Assembly: GCF_030013905.1 (NCBI RefSeq)
Contig: NZ_CP124862.1
Coordinates: 3,289,051-3,353,050 of the forward strand
DNA: 64,000 nucleotides
Source: Petroclostridium sp. X23
Lineage (GTDB): Bacteria > Bacillota > Clostridia > SK-Y3
Reading direction: 5' to 3'
In this document: in pieces, positions 10,741 through 20,414 of the stretch
Numbering within the stretch: position 1 is the stretch's first letter
Layout of the letters: every line of letters starts with the position of its first letter
The notes under the pieces: generated by a model
What the model was told of the DNA's origin: nothing
What the model saw: only the letters and a program-made list of their open reading frames with translations
Databases searched by the model: none
Program-made: the position numbers and the translations under genes

Positions 10741-10827
10741 GGAGAGGTGTCCGAGCGGTTTAAGGAGCTGGTCTTGAAAACCAGTGACTCGAAAGAGCCG
10801 TGAGTTCGAATCTCACCCTCTCCGCCA
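10741..10827 (+). tRNA. tRNA-Ser (anticodon TGA)
   Basis: Acceptor stem GGAGAGG pairs with CCTCTCC, CCA is encoded, a long variable arm is present, and the anticodon loop CTTGAAA gives TGA. The length of 87 bases fits a class II tRNA. Confidence 0.96.
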
Positions 10828-10864
10828 TTAATTTAATATAAGTGATTTTGTAATTTGGCTATAT

Positions 10865-10956
10865 GGAGAAGTACTCAAGTTGGCCGAAGAGGCGCCCCTG
10901 CTAAGGGTGTAGGTCGTGAAAGCGGCGCGAGGGTTCGAATCCCTCCTTCTCCGCCA
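10865..10956 (+). tRNA. tRNA-Ser (anticodon GCT)
   Basis: Acceptor stem GGAGAAG pairs with CTTCTCC, CCA is encoded, the anticodon loop is CTGCTAA, and a long variable arm is present. It lies 37 bases after the TGA tRNA and probably shares its promoter. Confidence 0.96.
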
Positions 10957-10960
10957 AAAA

Positions 10961-10990
10961 CCTCAGGTAATGATACCTGAGGTTTTTTTA
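10961..10990 (+). terminator. terminator of the tRNA-Ser pair
   Basis: Stem CCTCAGGT/ACCTGAGG with loop AATGAT followed by seven T. Confidence 0.93.
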
Positions 10991-11042
10991 TTGAAAAAAA
11001 TATTGCATTGTGTTAGGATAAATAAAAAAAGAGTGAGGTAAT

Positions 11043-12833
11043 ATGATTAGAGAATATTTAAAAAATAATATTTTGGTTACAGATGGTGCTATGGGTACAT
11101 ATTATGCTCAGGTATCCGGGAGTAATGCGCCCTTTTCAGAATTGGCAAATATCAATAATCCGGACATAATCAGACAGATCCATGAACAATATATACAAGC
11201 AGGTGCCAAGCTTATCAGAACGAATACTTTTTCAGCGAATACGAAGACTTTAGATATATCAAGAGATGAATTAAAGAGCATTCTTATTAATGGATATGAA
11301 ATTGCGAAGAACGCTGCCCATGATCAAAATATTTTTGTGGCAGCCGATATAGGTCCTATTCCTGAAGTAGTAAAAAGCAGCGCTGAAGTAGAAAACTCTA
11401 ATATTATAGAGGAGTATATATTTATTGCAGACACCTTTTTAGAACTAGGTGCAGATGTTTTTGTCTTTGAAACATTTAGCAGTGTAGAGCACTTAGAGCA
11501 AGTAACAGAATATATAAAACAAAAGAATAAAAATGCGTTTATAATTGCTCAATTTGTAGTAATGGGTGATGGTTATACAAGAAAGGGGATTAGTGCGCAT
11601 AGAATAATTGAAGAAGTAAGGAAGATAAAAGATATCGACGTATATGGTTTTAATTGCGGTACAGGCCCGACTCATCTGTATAATACCATAAAATCTATAG
11701 ATTTTTCAGATGATGTTATCTCTATATTGCCAAACGCGGGATTCCCTGAAATTATTAATGAGAGGACCGTGTATCCTCAAAATGAAGAGTATTTTGCCAG
11801 CGTAATGATGGGCATTAAAAATCTTGGTGTAAAAGTAATAGGAGGTTGCTGTGGTACGACTCCGGTTCATATTAGCAGGATCATTGAGAGATTGAATGTT
11901 CATAATAAAAAAGAAGAAATTAATAGAAAGAAAACATTAATAGAAGGCAATCAAAAAAAGATTCAGGGGAATGTCTTTCGTGAAAAATTGAGCAGCGGTC
12001 AATTCACTATAGCAGTTGAATTAGACCCGCCTTTTGGAAGTAATATTGATAAAGTAATATCAGGCGCTAAAGTATTAAAAGCTAGCGGTGTTGATATTAT
12101 TACAATATCAGACTCACCGTTAGCACGGGCAAGAATTAATCCATTGGTAGTGGCTTCAAAAATAAAAAGAGAAGTCGGGGTAGATACCATTCCTCATATC
12201 TGCTGTAGAGACCGAAATATTATCGCTCTTAAGGCTGACCTGTTAGCGGCACATATGGAAGGTATAAGGAATGTTTTAATGGTAACCGGCGATCCAATAG
12301 CAGGATCGGAAAAAAATGAAATAAAGAGCGTTTTTAACCTCAATTCAATAAAATTAATGAAGTTAGCAAATGAGATGAATACCGAGCAGTTTGCTGATGA
12401 TATCTTATATATAGGCGGGGCCTTAAACCTGAATGCCAGAAATAAAGATATTGAGATATTAAGAATGTATAAGAAAGCGGAGGCGGGCGCCGGTTTCTTT
12501 CTTACTCAGCCTATTTTTGAGGATGAAGCTATAACATATTTATCTAATCTTAAAAAAGATGAAGGGATAAAAATTCTAGGCGGTATCATGCCTATGGTTA
12601 GCTATAAAAATGCGCAGTTTTTAAATAATGAGATTCCGGGAATAGTAGTTCCGGATAAATATATTAACCGTTTTAATGAAAATATGACGAGAGAAGAAGC
12701 AGAAAAAGAAGGTATAGAGATTGCTGTAGATATAGTAAATAGGATTAAGAACTTCGTAGATGGATTTTATTTTATAGCACCATTTAATAGAGTAAATATG
12801 ATAGTAGAAATAATGAGAAAGATTAAGAAGTAG
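11043..12833 (+). CDS. Bifunctional homocysteine S-methyltransferase / 5,10-methylenetetrahydrofolate reductase
   Basis: A 596-residue fusion. Residues 1 to about 285 form a homocysteine methyltransferase domain, starting LVTDGAMGTYYAQ and ending with the zinc-binding VIGGCCGTTPVHI. Residues from about 315 form a MetF-type TIM barrel with AVELDPPFGSNIDK, NVLMVTGDPIAG and GAGFFLTQPIFE. The family resembles Bacillus YitJ and links one-carbon supply to methionine synthesis. The ATG follows a GTGAGGTAAT site. It is a single-gene unit preceded by the tRNA terminator; no SAM riboswitch is visible. A separate cobalamin-dependent MetH is encoded at 49.4 kb. Confidence 0.92.
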   Translation: MIREYLKNNILVTDGAMGTYYAQVSGSNAPFSELANINNPDIIRQIHEQYIQAGAKLIRTNTFSANTKTLDISRDELKSILINGYEIAKNAAHDQNIFVAADIGPIPEVVKSSAEVENSNIIEEYIFIADTFLELGADVFVFETFSSVEHLEQVTEYIKQKNKNAFIIAQFVVMGDGYTRKGISAHRIIEEVRKIKDIDVYGFNCGTGPTHLYNTIKSIDFSDDVISILPNAGFPEIINERTVYPQNEEYFASVMMGIKNLGVKVIGGCCGTTPVHISRIIERLNVHNKKEEINRKKTLIEGNQKKIQGNVFREKLSSGQFTIAVELDPPFGSNIDKVISGAKVLKASGVDIITISDSPLARARINPLVVASKIKREVGVDTIPHICCRDRNIIALKADLLAAHMEGIRNVLMVTGDPIAGSEKNEIKSVFNLNSIKLMKLANEMNTEQFADDILYIGGALNLNARNKDIEILRMYKKAEAGAGFFLTQPIFEDEAITYLSNLKKDEGIKILGGIMPMVSYKNAQFLNNEIPGIVVPDKYINRFNENMTREEAEKEGIEIAVDIVNRIKNFVDGFYFIAPFNRVNMIVEIMRKIKK

Positions 12834-12958
12834 ATAAATAAGAAATAATGATTATAAGCTTAAACTGCAAGGGGATTATATTAAAACAAACATAGAATTA
12901 AAATTGAACTAATATAAAAGATAAAAGGGAGGTAGCCTTAGTGAGGTACCTCCTGATC

Positions 12959-13951
12959 TTATTTATACATTTTAATTTGACGTATATCTTCACCAAAGAA
13001 TTTCAGAGGGAGATAGTGACCCAGTAATCGGGAAACAACTCTTTCAGAGTAAAGGTCAGTAAGTTCCTTAATATTAAGGTTCGTACTTATGATCGTTTTA
13101 CGTTTATCCATCAATCGAGTATTCAAAACATTAAAAAAGGCAGAACTTGTATAGGTATTTATAAATTCTGAGCCTAAATCATCAATAATCATAAGGTCAA
13201 CATCGAACAATCTGTCCACTTGACGCTTGCCGGCAGAAGAATCCAATCTGTTGAACTTATAGTCTTCCAATAGATTAAATGTTTTATAAGCGGTTTGATA
13301 AAAAACAGTTTTACCTTTATCGAGCAAATCTTTAGCTATGCAACTGGATAGAAAAGTTTTACCAAGACCTGTACCGCCATAAAGTAAAAGATTCTGATCA
13401 TACTTGTCAAAGTTATTGACAAAGTCGATACATTTTTGAAAAATATCCTGGATGTTCTGCCTGGGCGAGATTCCATTTTCACTATCTATAGAAGTAGAGT
13501 AATAGCTAAAATCAAAGTTATCGAAATTTTGACTATCTAAGATAGCGGCCATATTAGACTGAGCATAGGCAGCATCTATAAGCTTTTGTTTAAAGCATCT
13601 GCAGATTTGATTATTTACATATCCGCTGTCTTTACATGCTTTACATTTATGTTTAATAGTCAAGTAGTTAACAGGGTAACCGTTAATACTAAGCAGCTCA
13701 CCTTTTTCCATATTCAAATCAATATTCTTCTGACGGATTTCTTCCACAATATCATCAGTTTGCGATGCATTATGGAATAATTGCCGTGTAAGTGAAAGGC
13801 CGGTTTCATATAATTCACGGTCAATTTCCTGTATACGTGGAATTTTATTATAAATTTCTTGTTTTTTATGTTCCAATTCAGCTCTTTGTGCGTCCTGCAA
13901 AACTTCATAGCTTTTTATGATTTGACTATATATTTGTTTATCGTAAGCCAT
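12959..13951 (-). CDS. DnaI/DnaC-type helicase-loader ATPase
   Basis: A 330-residue AAA+ protein with Walker A YGGTGLGKTFLSSCIA (about residue 195), Walker B LMIIDDLGSEF, and an N-terminal zinc-binding cluster CKACKDSGYVNNQICRC at about 103-119. This architecture is that of primosomal DnaI/DnaC proteins that load the replicative helicase. Its ATG is 8 bases downstream of the stop of the DnaD-like gene, so the pair forms an operon for replication initiation or restart. Confidence 0.9.
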   Translation of the reverse strand: MAYDKQIYSQIIKSYEVLQDAQRAELEHKKQEIYNKIPRIQEIDRELYETGLSLTRQLFHNASQTDDIVEEIRQKNIDLNMEKGELLSINGYPVNYLTIKHKCKACKDSGYVNNQICRCFKQKLIDAAYAQSNMAAILDSQNFDNFDFSYYSTSIDSENGISPRQNIQDIFQKCIDFVNNFDKYDQNLLLYGGTGLGKTFLSSCIAKDLLDKGKTVFYQTAYKTFNLLEDYKFNRLDSSAGKRQVDRLFDVDLMIIDDLGSEFINTYTSSAFFNVLNTRLMDKRKTIISTNLNIKELTDLYSERVVSRLLGHYLPLKFFGEDIRQIKMYK

Positions 13952-13959
13952 GTATAAGA

Positions 13960-15033
13960 CTACCTACTTTCTTCCTTAAGATTGTTAAGTCTTTTTTCAA
14001 GCAAAAGACGTTCAATTTCATTAAAATTATGCTTTCTTTGCGTAAAGTTAATAAATTTATTATTTTTAGCACCGGAGCTGTTAGTGGACTTTTTAGCATA
14101 TTTATCTTTAGTATTTTCCCTATGCTGCTTTATATCATTTTCAGCTGCTTCTACGGTTCTAATTCCGCGCTCATACCAAGATTGAAGGATTGAGTTCATA
14201 TAAGGAAATGTAAGCTTTCCGGTGTTTAACACAGTGATTTCATACGCAAGTTTTATTAGTTCAACTGTAAGATTCATTCTATCGGTCCAGTCTACAATAT
14301 ATCCTTCTTCTGCTTCAGTTAATGCCCGGTCTACAATACCCAACTGTTTTTTTATATCATAAAGGATGGTGTTTTTATGCTCAACTTTCATCAGATATTG
14401 CTCAGCCTTGTCCATACTGATAATACCCTGATCTGCCCAGCTGATAGCCACTTTTTCAATATATCGCATACTTTTTTTATTTAAAGAAGCACAATATTCC
14501 AGCAGCATGATGATGACTTCAACCGGCAGGCGAAGCCAATCATAAAAACTATAAAGCGTCTTAATATCTGCAGAACTTAGCATTTTTCCTAATTTAGCTT
14601 GAGCAGCCTGATATAAAAAGCGAATATTTTTGTCTTGCTCTATATAAATGGATATTTCTTCAGGCGTATAATTAGGTCTTGAGTCGATTTCTATATGAGA
14701 CACTTTATTTGTATTTGACTGTGGCTCAGAGGTTAGGTCAATAAAATCTATATCAAATTCAGTCAGATGACCTTCAATTTGTTTATTTAATTTTACTACA
14801 CCAACAGATTCCCAATACCTCCATGCATTTACTACATCCGATTCCAAAATATTAAGAGCAGCAGCAATATCTTTGTTTGCAAGCTGATTATTGTTTTGAA
14901 AACATTGCCGAAGCCCATACAAATACACCTTTACGAAGGTAGCATTGGCTGAGGGCAAATATTTATCAATAAAAATATTTGCAACGGGAAAAGACTGTAT
15001 TTGGTTATTATTAGAAAATTTATATGTAGCCAT
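13960..15033 (-). CDS. DnaD-domain replication protein
   Basis: A 357-residue protein with a winged-helix N-terminal part (KYLPSANATFVKVYLYGLRQ lies at about residues 24-43) and two DnaD-type helical modules in the C-terminal half, the second including ILQSWYERGIRTVEAAE. DnaD-like proteins help place the helicase on DNA. I choose the ATG at 15033, preceded by GGAGG at 8 bases; the open frame runs another 68 codons upstream but without a ribosome binding site. It is upstream partner of the DnaI-like loader. Confidence 0.87.
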   Translation of the reverse strand: MATYKFSNNNQIQSFPVANIFIDKYLPSANATFVKVYLYGLRQCFQNNNQLANKDIAAALNILESDVVNAWRYWESVGVVKLNKQIEGHLTEFDIDFIDLTSEPQSNTNKVSHIEIDSRPNYTPEEISIYIEQDKNIRFLYQAAQAKLGKMLSSADIKTLYSFYDWLRLPVEVIIMLLEYCASLNKKSMRYIEKVAISWADQGIISMDKAEQYLMKVEHKNTILYDIKKQLGIVDRALTEAEEGYIVDWTDRMNLTVELIKLAYEITVLNTGKLTFPYMNSILQSWYERGIRTVEAAENDIKQHRENTKDKYAKKSTNSSGAKNNKFINFTQRKHNFNEIERLLLEKRLNNLKEESR

Positions 15034-15268
15034 ACTGATACCTCCGGTAAAAATAGGTAAACTATTGTATCTAATATTATAGCATAAAAATGAATTATAT
15101 ATAAGGCGAGATGGAATAAGAAAAATAAAATATAGAATGGAAGGAAAAAACATTTGATTTTTATTATAATATGTGTTAATATAATATTTGCCCGTAAGCG
15201 TGCTTGGTTTTTGTAGTTGAAAATAATTGACTATCAAAAAAATAGTGGGCGGTTTGAAAAGAAAATAT

Positions 15269-15345
15269 GCGCCGTTAGCTCAATTGGATAGAGCGTATGA
15301 CTACGGATCATAAGGTTATGGGTTCGACTCCTATACGGCGCGCCA
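15269..15345 (+). tRNA. tRNA-Arg (anticodon ACG)
   Basis: Acceptor stem GCGCCGT pairs with ACGGCGC, stem TATGA/TCATA encloses loop CTACGGA giving anticodon ACG, and CCA is encoded. Confidence 0.96.
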
Positions 15346-15346
15346 A

Positions 15347-15386
15347 AAATAGAAGCTTTGAATTATCAGGGTTTCTATTTTTTTAT
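15347..15386 (+). terminator. terminator of tRNA-Arg(ACG)
   Basis: AAATAGAA paired with TTCTATTT, followed by T residues. Confidence 0.7.
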
Positions 15387-15439
15387 GCATAGTTAATGAC
15401 TGCGATTTCTTTAGTTTAAAAGTTACGTCAATAATTTAT

Positions 15440-15489
15440 ACATAAAAAAGAAACCGCAGAAAAATAAAAATTCTATTAACGGTTTCTTT
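15440..15489 (-). terminator. second minus-strand hairpin
   Basis: A 10-bp stem AAAGAAACCG/CGGTTTCTTT; read on the minus strand it runs into TTTTTTATG. It would back up the terminator at 15664. The rest of the 437-base gap between the tRNA and the membrane protein gene shows no gene. Confidence 0.55.
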
Positions 15490-15663
15490 ATCATTATAGT
15501 TTATTAATTTCTGAATGGTTTTTATTGTTCAGTTTTTAAAATTAGCCACCATGTTAAATAAAACTGAGTTTTTTGGTGGAGTCATAACTCTGTTCCCTAA
15601 ATTTTTATGATATTTACATTTTATTACATAAAAAATAAGTGATATGAGCTATGCATTATATCT

Positions 15664-15704
15664 ATAAAAAAATCCACAAAATACTCTTCTAATATTTTGT
15701 GGAT
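15664..15704 (-). terminator. terminator of the ECF sigma operon
   Basis: Perfect 12-bp stem ATCCACAAAATA with its complement; on the minus strand it is followed by seven T. It lies about 80 bases after the end of the membrane protein gene. Confidence 0.88.
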
Positions 15705-15782
15705 CAAATTTTATCTATTATTTCAATGATTTTTATAACAGTTATTATATTTTATTCTTATGCTTAAAATCCACGCTTTCCG

Positions 15783-16646
15783 CTATTTGAGAGATTCTAT
15801 AATAGAGTCTAACGCATTCTTCAGAGTATCATAGGGAACTTCTGTCTTGAGATCTTGTAATGAATAATATACGCCATTATGTTCCCAGGCAAATTGATGA
15901 ATTATTTGAATTTTTTCAGGCTTTTGGGTGATATCATTCTTTCGAACGGTTTCACCATTAACTTCGGTTTCAATTATTGGATAGATAGGTAAAGCTGATT
16001 CACCATAATATACGGTTTTTTCTCCCACTTTAATTACTTTTCGGTTATCCGCTTGCTCCCTATTATATATTAAAGCATAGTCTTCATATGCTATTTCCAA
16101 AAATAGATTTTGGTCTTTATTTGAATACCATTTAGTTACCTGACTGATTGTTGATTTTCCATCAAGGCCGGAGAGATTTAAAACTGTCTGTGAGTCCAGA
16201 TTAAAACCTCCTTTAAGTGTAACAGGAGTTTTCACATCTGAACCGAATTCTTTTGCAATCTCTTCGTCTGACATACTTTCTTCTTGAGAAACAACTGCTG
16301 TCGTTGCCACTTTCACCTCATCTGCGGCAAGTTGCTCTGTCTTATATTTTCCATCATCTCCTTTAACCACTATATAAATCATTTCTACGGCTTTGCTTAC
16401 TCCCTCTTGTGCCCAGACCCTTGCCGGCTGATAGACACCCATTATTAAAGCGACAGCCGCAATGCTGCATAAAACAGCGACAGATTTTCTCATAAATAAA
16501 TTTTTCATATCAAATCCAATCCTCTCTTTATCCATCTGTAATCTTGATTTTATTTTTTTCAATGAATCAGTACCGATTTCAACCTCTTGCGCTTTTTGCT
16601 CCAGAGCCGCTTTTATAGATTTATCTAACGGGTTTTCAAGATTCAT
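15783..16646 (-). CDS. Probable anti-sigma factor, single-pass membrane protein
   Basis: A 287-residue protein: a charged N-terminal cytosolic region of about 50 residues, one transmembrane helix (about 52-70, SVAVLCSIAAVALIMGVYQP) and an extracellular domain of about 210 residues with PVTLKGGFNLD and a lysine- and aspartate-rich end. The gene starts inside the 3' end of the ECF sigma gene, the usual arrangement of a sigma factor with its membrane anti-sigma factor. The family (DUF4367-like) is recalled, not searched. The sensed signal is unknown. Confidence 0.75.
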   Translation of the reverse strand: MNLENPLDKSIKAALEQKAQEVEIGTDSLKKIKSRLQMDKERIGFDMKNLFMRKSVAVLCSIAAVALIMGVYQPARVWAQEGVSKAVEMIYIVVKGDDGKYKTEQLAADEVKVATTAVVSQEESMSDEEIAKEFGSDVKTPVTLKGGFNLDSQTVLNLSGLDGKSTISQVTKWYSNKDQNLFLEIAYEDYALIYNREQADNRKVIKVGEKTVYYGESALPIYPIIETEVNGETVRKNDITQKPEKIQIIHQFAWEHNGVYYSLQDLKTEVPYDTLKNALDSIIESLK

Positions 16647-17247
16647 CTACAATCCACTCCTTTCTTGAATAGCCTCTTAGATTAAAATGCTGGTCAGGCA
16701 GTTCTTTTTCCAGATGTTTTGCCAATATTTTTTTTGCATTATGCAGACGTGATTTGACTGTACCTTCAAAGCAGTTTAAAATTTGGGCAACTTCCTTGAT
16801 GGACATATCATTATAATAATAAAGTATTATGGTAGTACGTAGATGCGGTCTAAGTCCGTCAATAGCTTTACGGAGCATAGTGTTCAACTCTTTGGATTCG
16901 ACCGTTGTTTGTGTGTCGATTCTATCATCGATAATGTCTCCTAGATTATCTTCAAGGCTTTCCGAAGCTGATTTCCTTTCCTTTTTGGCCATGCGCCAAC
17001 ATATTCTAACCAGTAAGCGGTGAAACCATATTTCAAACAATTCCGGCTTACGCAGCTTATGAATATCCTTAAAGCATTCCAAAAAAGCTTCCTGTAGAAT
17101 ATCTTCGGCGATACCCATACGGCCTGCCAGCAAATAAGCTGTCCGTTTTGCTTTGGTAGAATAAACTCTAAAGAGTTCGTCAAAAGCATCTTCGTGTCCT
17201 TGTTGACAGCATTTTATCAAGTCATAATTGACCATCTTGTATATCAT
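16636..17247 (-). CDS. ECF-type RNA polymerase sigma factor
   Basis: About 203 residues with the two sigma-70 regions of the extracytoplasmic function type. Region 2 includes DAFDELFRVYSTKAKRTAYLL and DILQEAFLECFKDIHKL is within it at about residues 48-66 (described here by motif only). Region 4 has IILYYYNDMSIKEVAQIL and GTVKSRLHNAKKIL. I choose the ATG at 17247 because GGAGAGG is directly upstream; ATGs at 17274 and 17235 are alternatives. The last 11 bases overlap the next gene, suggesting translational coupling. Confidence 0.9.
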   Translation of the reverse strand: MIYKMVNYDLIKCCQQGHEDAFDELFRVYSTKAKRTAYLLAGRMGIAEDILQEAFLECFKDIHKLRKPELFEIWFHRLLVRICWRMAKKERKSASESLEDNLGDIIDDRIDTQTTVESKELNTMLRKAIDGLRPHLRTTIILYYYNDMSIKEVAQILNCFEGTVKSRLHNAKKILAKHLEKELPDQHFNLRGYSRKEWIVDES

Positions 17248-17658
17248 TCTCCTCTCCAAAGGTGCACCTTTCATTAATATAAGGGATGGGTATGACTAAA
17301 AAAGTTCACTTACTTAAGAATATTTTTATTTATATCTTAAGATTAGAGGTTTTAGTAAAAAAGAAAGACTAATAGCTCACCTTCTCAACATCCAAAGGGT
17401 GAGTACTGCTATAATTTTATCACGGAACAGTGAATTTTAACATCAGAACCTTATGATAAAAATTTAGCTTTTTTGTTATTCTATGAAAGAAAAAAGAAAG
17501 GATAGAAAGAATTAGTGTAGAGTATTCATAAAGGCATCTAAAACTATTTATATATGTTGTATACAATCTATGAAAAATATACTATAATTAAGGTATTGTT
17601 ATCTTCTCTGGAGAGATTCGTATGGTTTCGTTTCATTATAAAAAATAAGGGGATACTA
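17248..17658. other. divergent intergenic region between sigma operon and DeoR gene
   Basis: 411 bases containing promoters for both directions that I cannot place with confidence. An inverted repeat CTCACC...GGTGAG spans 17376-17403 and is a candidate operator or weak hairpin. Nothing else is recognised. Confidence 0.4.
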
Positions 17659-18441
17659 ATGTTTGCGGCAGAGAGACTAAAAAAAATAAGACAAATATTA
17701 ACAGAATATAAAAAAGCAGAAGTGAATAGCCTCAGCAGCTTATTAACAGTATCAGAGGTCACTATAAGAAAGGATCTTGAGCGGTTAGAGCAAGAAGGTT
17801 TTCTAACCAGAACACATGGCGGAGCCATTTTAAATGAAAAGAATGTGCTTACAGAAAACTATAATGTACTCGATATTACCGAGCTTGAACATAAGAAAAT
17901 GATCGGGTTAATTGCCGCTCAAATGATTAATGATAATGAAGCTGTGTATATTGGCGTAGGGACTACATGCTTGCAAATCGCAAAGAATATAAAGGACAAG
18001 AAAAACATTACTATAGTAACCAATAATGTAACAGCGGCGCTTGAACTTTCCAACATACAAGGCATACGAACACTACTCATTGGAGGAGATATAAAAAAAA
18101 GAGAACATACTCACGCTACAGTTGGTTCCGGAGTTACGGAATCGTTTCCTGACATATATGTAGATAAAGCATTCATCGGAGTAGATGGAATAAGCTTTAG
18201 AAGAGGATATACCATACATGATTCGGACGATTTATTGGCTGCGACAAGAGTTTCTAAATGTACGAATGAATTAATCGTTGTTGCCGATCATACTAAATTT
18301 GAAAAGATTGCATTTTGCCAAGCAGGTGATCTATGTATGGCTCATAAAGTGATATCTGATGAATTAGTGCCTGAAGAATATATGGAGTACTATTTTAAAA
18401 ATAATGTCCAGATTTTCACTACGTATAAGCTTGATGTATAA
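17659..18441 (+). CDS. DeoR-family transcriptional regulator
   Basis: A 260-residue sugar-responsive repressor. The N-terminal winged helix has VSEVTIRKDLERLEQEGFL followed by the family TRTHGGAIL. The C-terminal DeoRC sensor domain has YIGVGTTCLQIAK, IVTNNVTAALEL and DKAFIGVDGIS. I take the ATG at 17659, 7 bases after AAGGGG; the frame continues 35 codons upstream without a ribosome binding site. It stands 38 bases before the first transporter ATPase gene and is the likely regulator of the import cluster. Effector sugars of this family are usually phosphorylated. Confidence 0.9.
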   Translation: MFAAERLKKIRQILTEYKKAEVNSLSSLLTVSEVTIRKDLERLEQEGFLTRTHGGAILNEKNVLTENYNVLDITELEHKKMIGLIAAQMINDNEAVYIGVGTTCLQIAKNIKDKKNITIVTNNVTAALELSNIQGIRTLLIGGDIKKREHTHATVGSGVTESFPDIYVDKAFIGVDGISFRRGYTIHDSDDLLAATRVSKCTNELIVVADHTKFEKIAFCQAGDLCMAHKVISDELVPEEYMEYYFKNNVQIFTTYKLDV

Positions 18442-18478
18442 GAACTTATAGTATATATCAGCAAAGGAGGATAATAGA

Positions 18479-19996
18479 GTGAGTTCATATCTAAGACTAA
18501 TGAATATTTGCAAATCATATAATGATATTCCTATTCTAAAAAATATTAGCCTTTCGTTAGAAAAAGGTGAAGTTCTTGGGCTTCTCGGCAAAAATGGCAC
18601 AGGAAAGACTTTGCTCGTAAATATTATTTCCGGCGCTGTTCAAAGAGATTCAGGAGAAATATTTATTGAAGATAGGAGAGTGGCTATTACAAATCCAATA
18701 GAGGCAAAGAAACATGAGATTAGCGTGATCCACGAAACACCAAATCTTATTGAATCTTTGAGTGTAGCAGAAAACATATTTTTTGGAAGCTATCCAAAGA
18801 TGAGAAACAAAGTATTTCAGAGGCTGGGAAGAATAAACTGGCGTGAAATATACCATCGTGCAAATTTATTGTGTGAGCAATATGACTATAATATTGATGT
18901 TAAAACAAAAGTTAGGGATATTGGAATTGGCGAGAAACACATTGTTGAGATTCTAAAAGCGGTATCGCAAAACTCAAAAATATTGATAATGGATGAGCCC
19001 ACTTCAGGTATGACTGAAAACGATATCGTAAAACTTTTTAATATTATTCGGGAAATGAGAAAAAGTGGAGTTTCTATTATATTTACCACGCATAATATTG
19101 ACGATGTTTATAGAATTGCGGATAGAGTATTAATTATTAATGATGGAGAAATTGTAAAAGATGAATTGGTAATTAATACTCAAGCTAATGATATTATTAG
19201 GTGTATGGCAGGGAAAGATATTAAGAATAGATATCCGAAGCTAATATCTTCAAAAAGTAAAGAGTTATTGAAAGTAGAAGGCCTTACCAGTAAAGATGAT
19301 CAATTAAAAGATATATCGTTTACATTAAAGAGTGGAGAGGTGTTAGGTGTAACCGGTTTAATGAAATCCGGGAAATCTTCAATTTCAAGTGCATTAGCTG
19401 GAGAGAAAATGATAAAGACCGGTGAATTTTTTATAAAAGGTAAGCCGGTATGTATAAAAGGTCCAATAGATGCTTCTAACAACAGAATCTCATTTATACC
19501 TGAAAATCGTATGAAATCCGCTATTTTTCCAAATGAGAGTATCATTAATAATATTACAATAGCGCGTCTTAAAGGAGTAGAAAATGAAATTCTAAAATGG
19601 GTAATTGATGAAAAGTATGAATTTAGTAGAGTAGAAAGCTATGCGAATAGGCTTGCTATTAAAAGAAATTCTATTATGCAGGAAGTAAAATCACTAAGCA
19701 GTGGAAATCAACAAAAAGTACTATTTGCAAGGTGCGTTTTTGCCGATGCAGATATTCTATTGCTCGATGAGCCTACAAAAAGTATAGATATTGCAGGGAA
19801 AGTGGAAGTTTATAACATCATTAATGAGCTAACCAGGGAGGGGAAAGGAATTATTTTAATTTCTTCAGATTTTTCAGAGATTATGGGGATGTGCGATAGG
19901 ATTTTGATTATGCATGACGGAGGCTTTATCAAGCAATTATCTAGAGAAGAAGCAACAAAAGAAAAAATTTTATATTACGCATGCGGTGCGCAATAA
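18479..19996 (+). CDS. Sugar ABC importer ATPase with two domains, degenerate signature
   Basis: A 505-residue RbsA/MglA-like protein with two fused nucleotide-binding domains. Domain 1: Walker A GKNGTGKT and Walker B ILIMDEPTSGMT, but the signature region reads RDIGIGEKHIVEILKAV instead of LSxGxxQ. Domain 2: a P-loop GLMKSGKSSIS, signature SLSSGNQQKVLFARC and Walker B ILLLDEPTKSID. Degenerate halves are common in this family. Start is GTG behind AAAGGAGG. It is separated by a 418-base gap from the next permease gene and is more divergent than the ATPase at 21669. Confidence 0.88.
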   Translation: MSSYLRLMNICKSYNDIPILKNISLSLEKGEVLGLLGKNGTGKTLLVNIISGAVQRDSGEIFIEDRRVAITNPIEAKKHEISVIHETPNLIESLSVAENIFFGSYPKMRNKVFQRLGRINWREIYHRANLLCEQYDYNIDVKTKVRDIGIGEKHIVEILKAVSQNSKILIMDEPTSGMTENDIVKLFNIIREMRKSGVSIIFTTHNIDDVYRIADRVLIINDGEIVKDELVINTQANDIIRCMAGKDIKNRYPKLISSKSKELLKVEGLTSKDDQLKDISFTLKSGEVLGVTGLMKSGKSSISSALAGEKMIKTGEFFIKGKPVCIKGPIDASNNRISFIPENRMKSAIFPNESIINNITIARLKGVENEILKWVIDEKYEFSRVESYANRLAIKRNSIMQEVKSLSSGNQQKVLFARCVFADADILLLDEPTKSIDIAGKVEVYNIINELTREGKGIILISSDFSEIMGMCDRILIMHDGGFIKQLSREEATKEKILYYACGAQ

Positions 19997-20414
19997 AATT
20001 CATTAACATAAATATTACATTCTAAGCAACTCTTATACTTCTATTCTTATACAATCACGGTCATCAAAGCGTATAAACTGCACAATCATTTTAATTATGG
20101 GCTGTATATCTAATTTTATTATCCAAAGACTATTTTATTAATCATATAACGAAAGCAAACAAAAGTAGCTTTCGTTACGAATGTGTATAAAAATAAGAAA
20201 CGTAATAAAGAGTAATGTATATTTGGCTAACATGGGCGGTTGTTATATAGTTTCTACAATAATTGATTATACGGATTAAATATTTATAGGAATATTGACA
20301 AAAAAGACCATAGGTGATATTATTGTAAATATCAAAACGAAACTAATAGAAAATAAACGAAATAAGCTTTTGTTTTATTATCTGTTGCATTGTATTGCAA
20401 AGGAGATTTTCTAT
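19997..20414 (+). other. 418-base gap with an intercistronic hairpin
   Basis: A perfect 10-bp inverted repeat TAACGAAAGC/GCTTTCGTTA with an 11-base loop lies at 20147-20177. It lacks a following T-run, so it may be an RNA processing or stability element rather than a terminator. No gene with a good ribosome binding site is seen. Confidence 0.5.
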
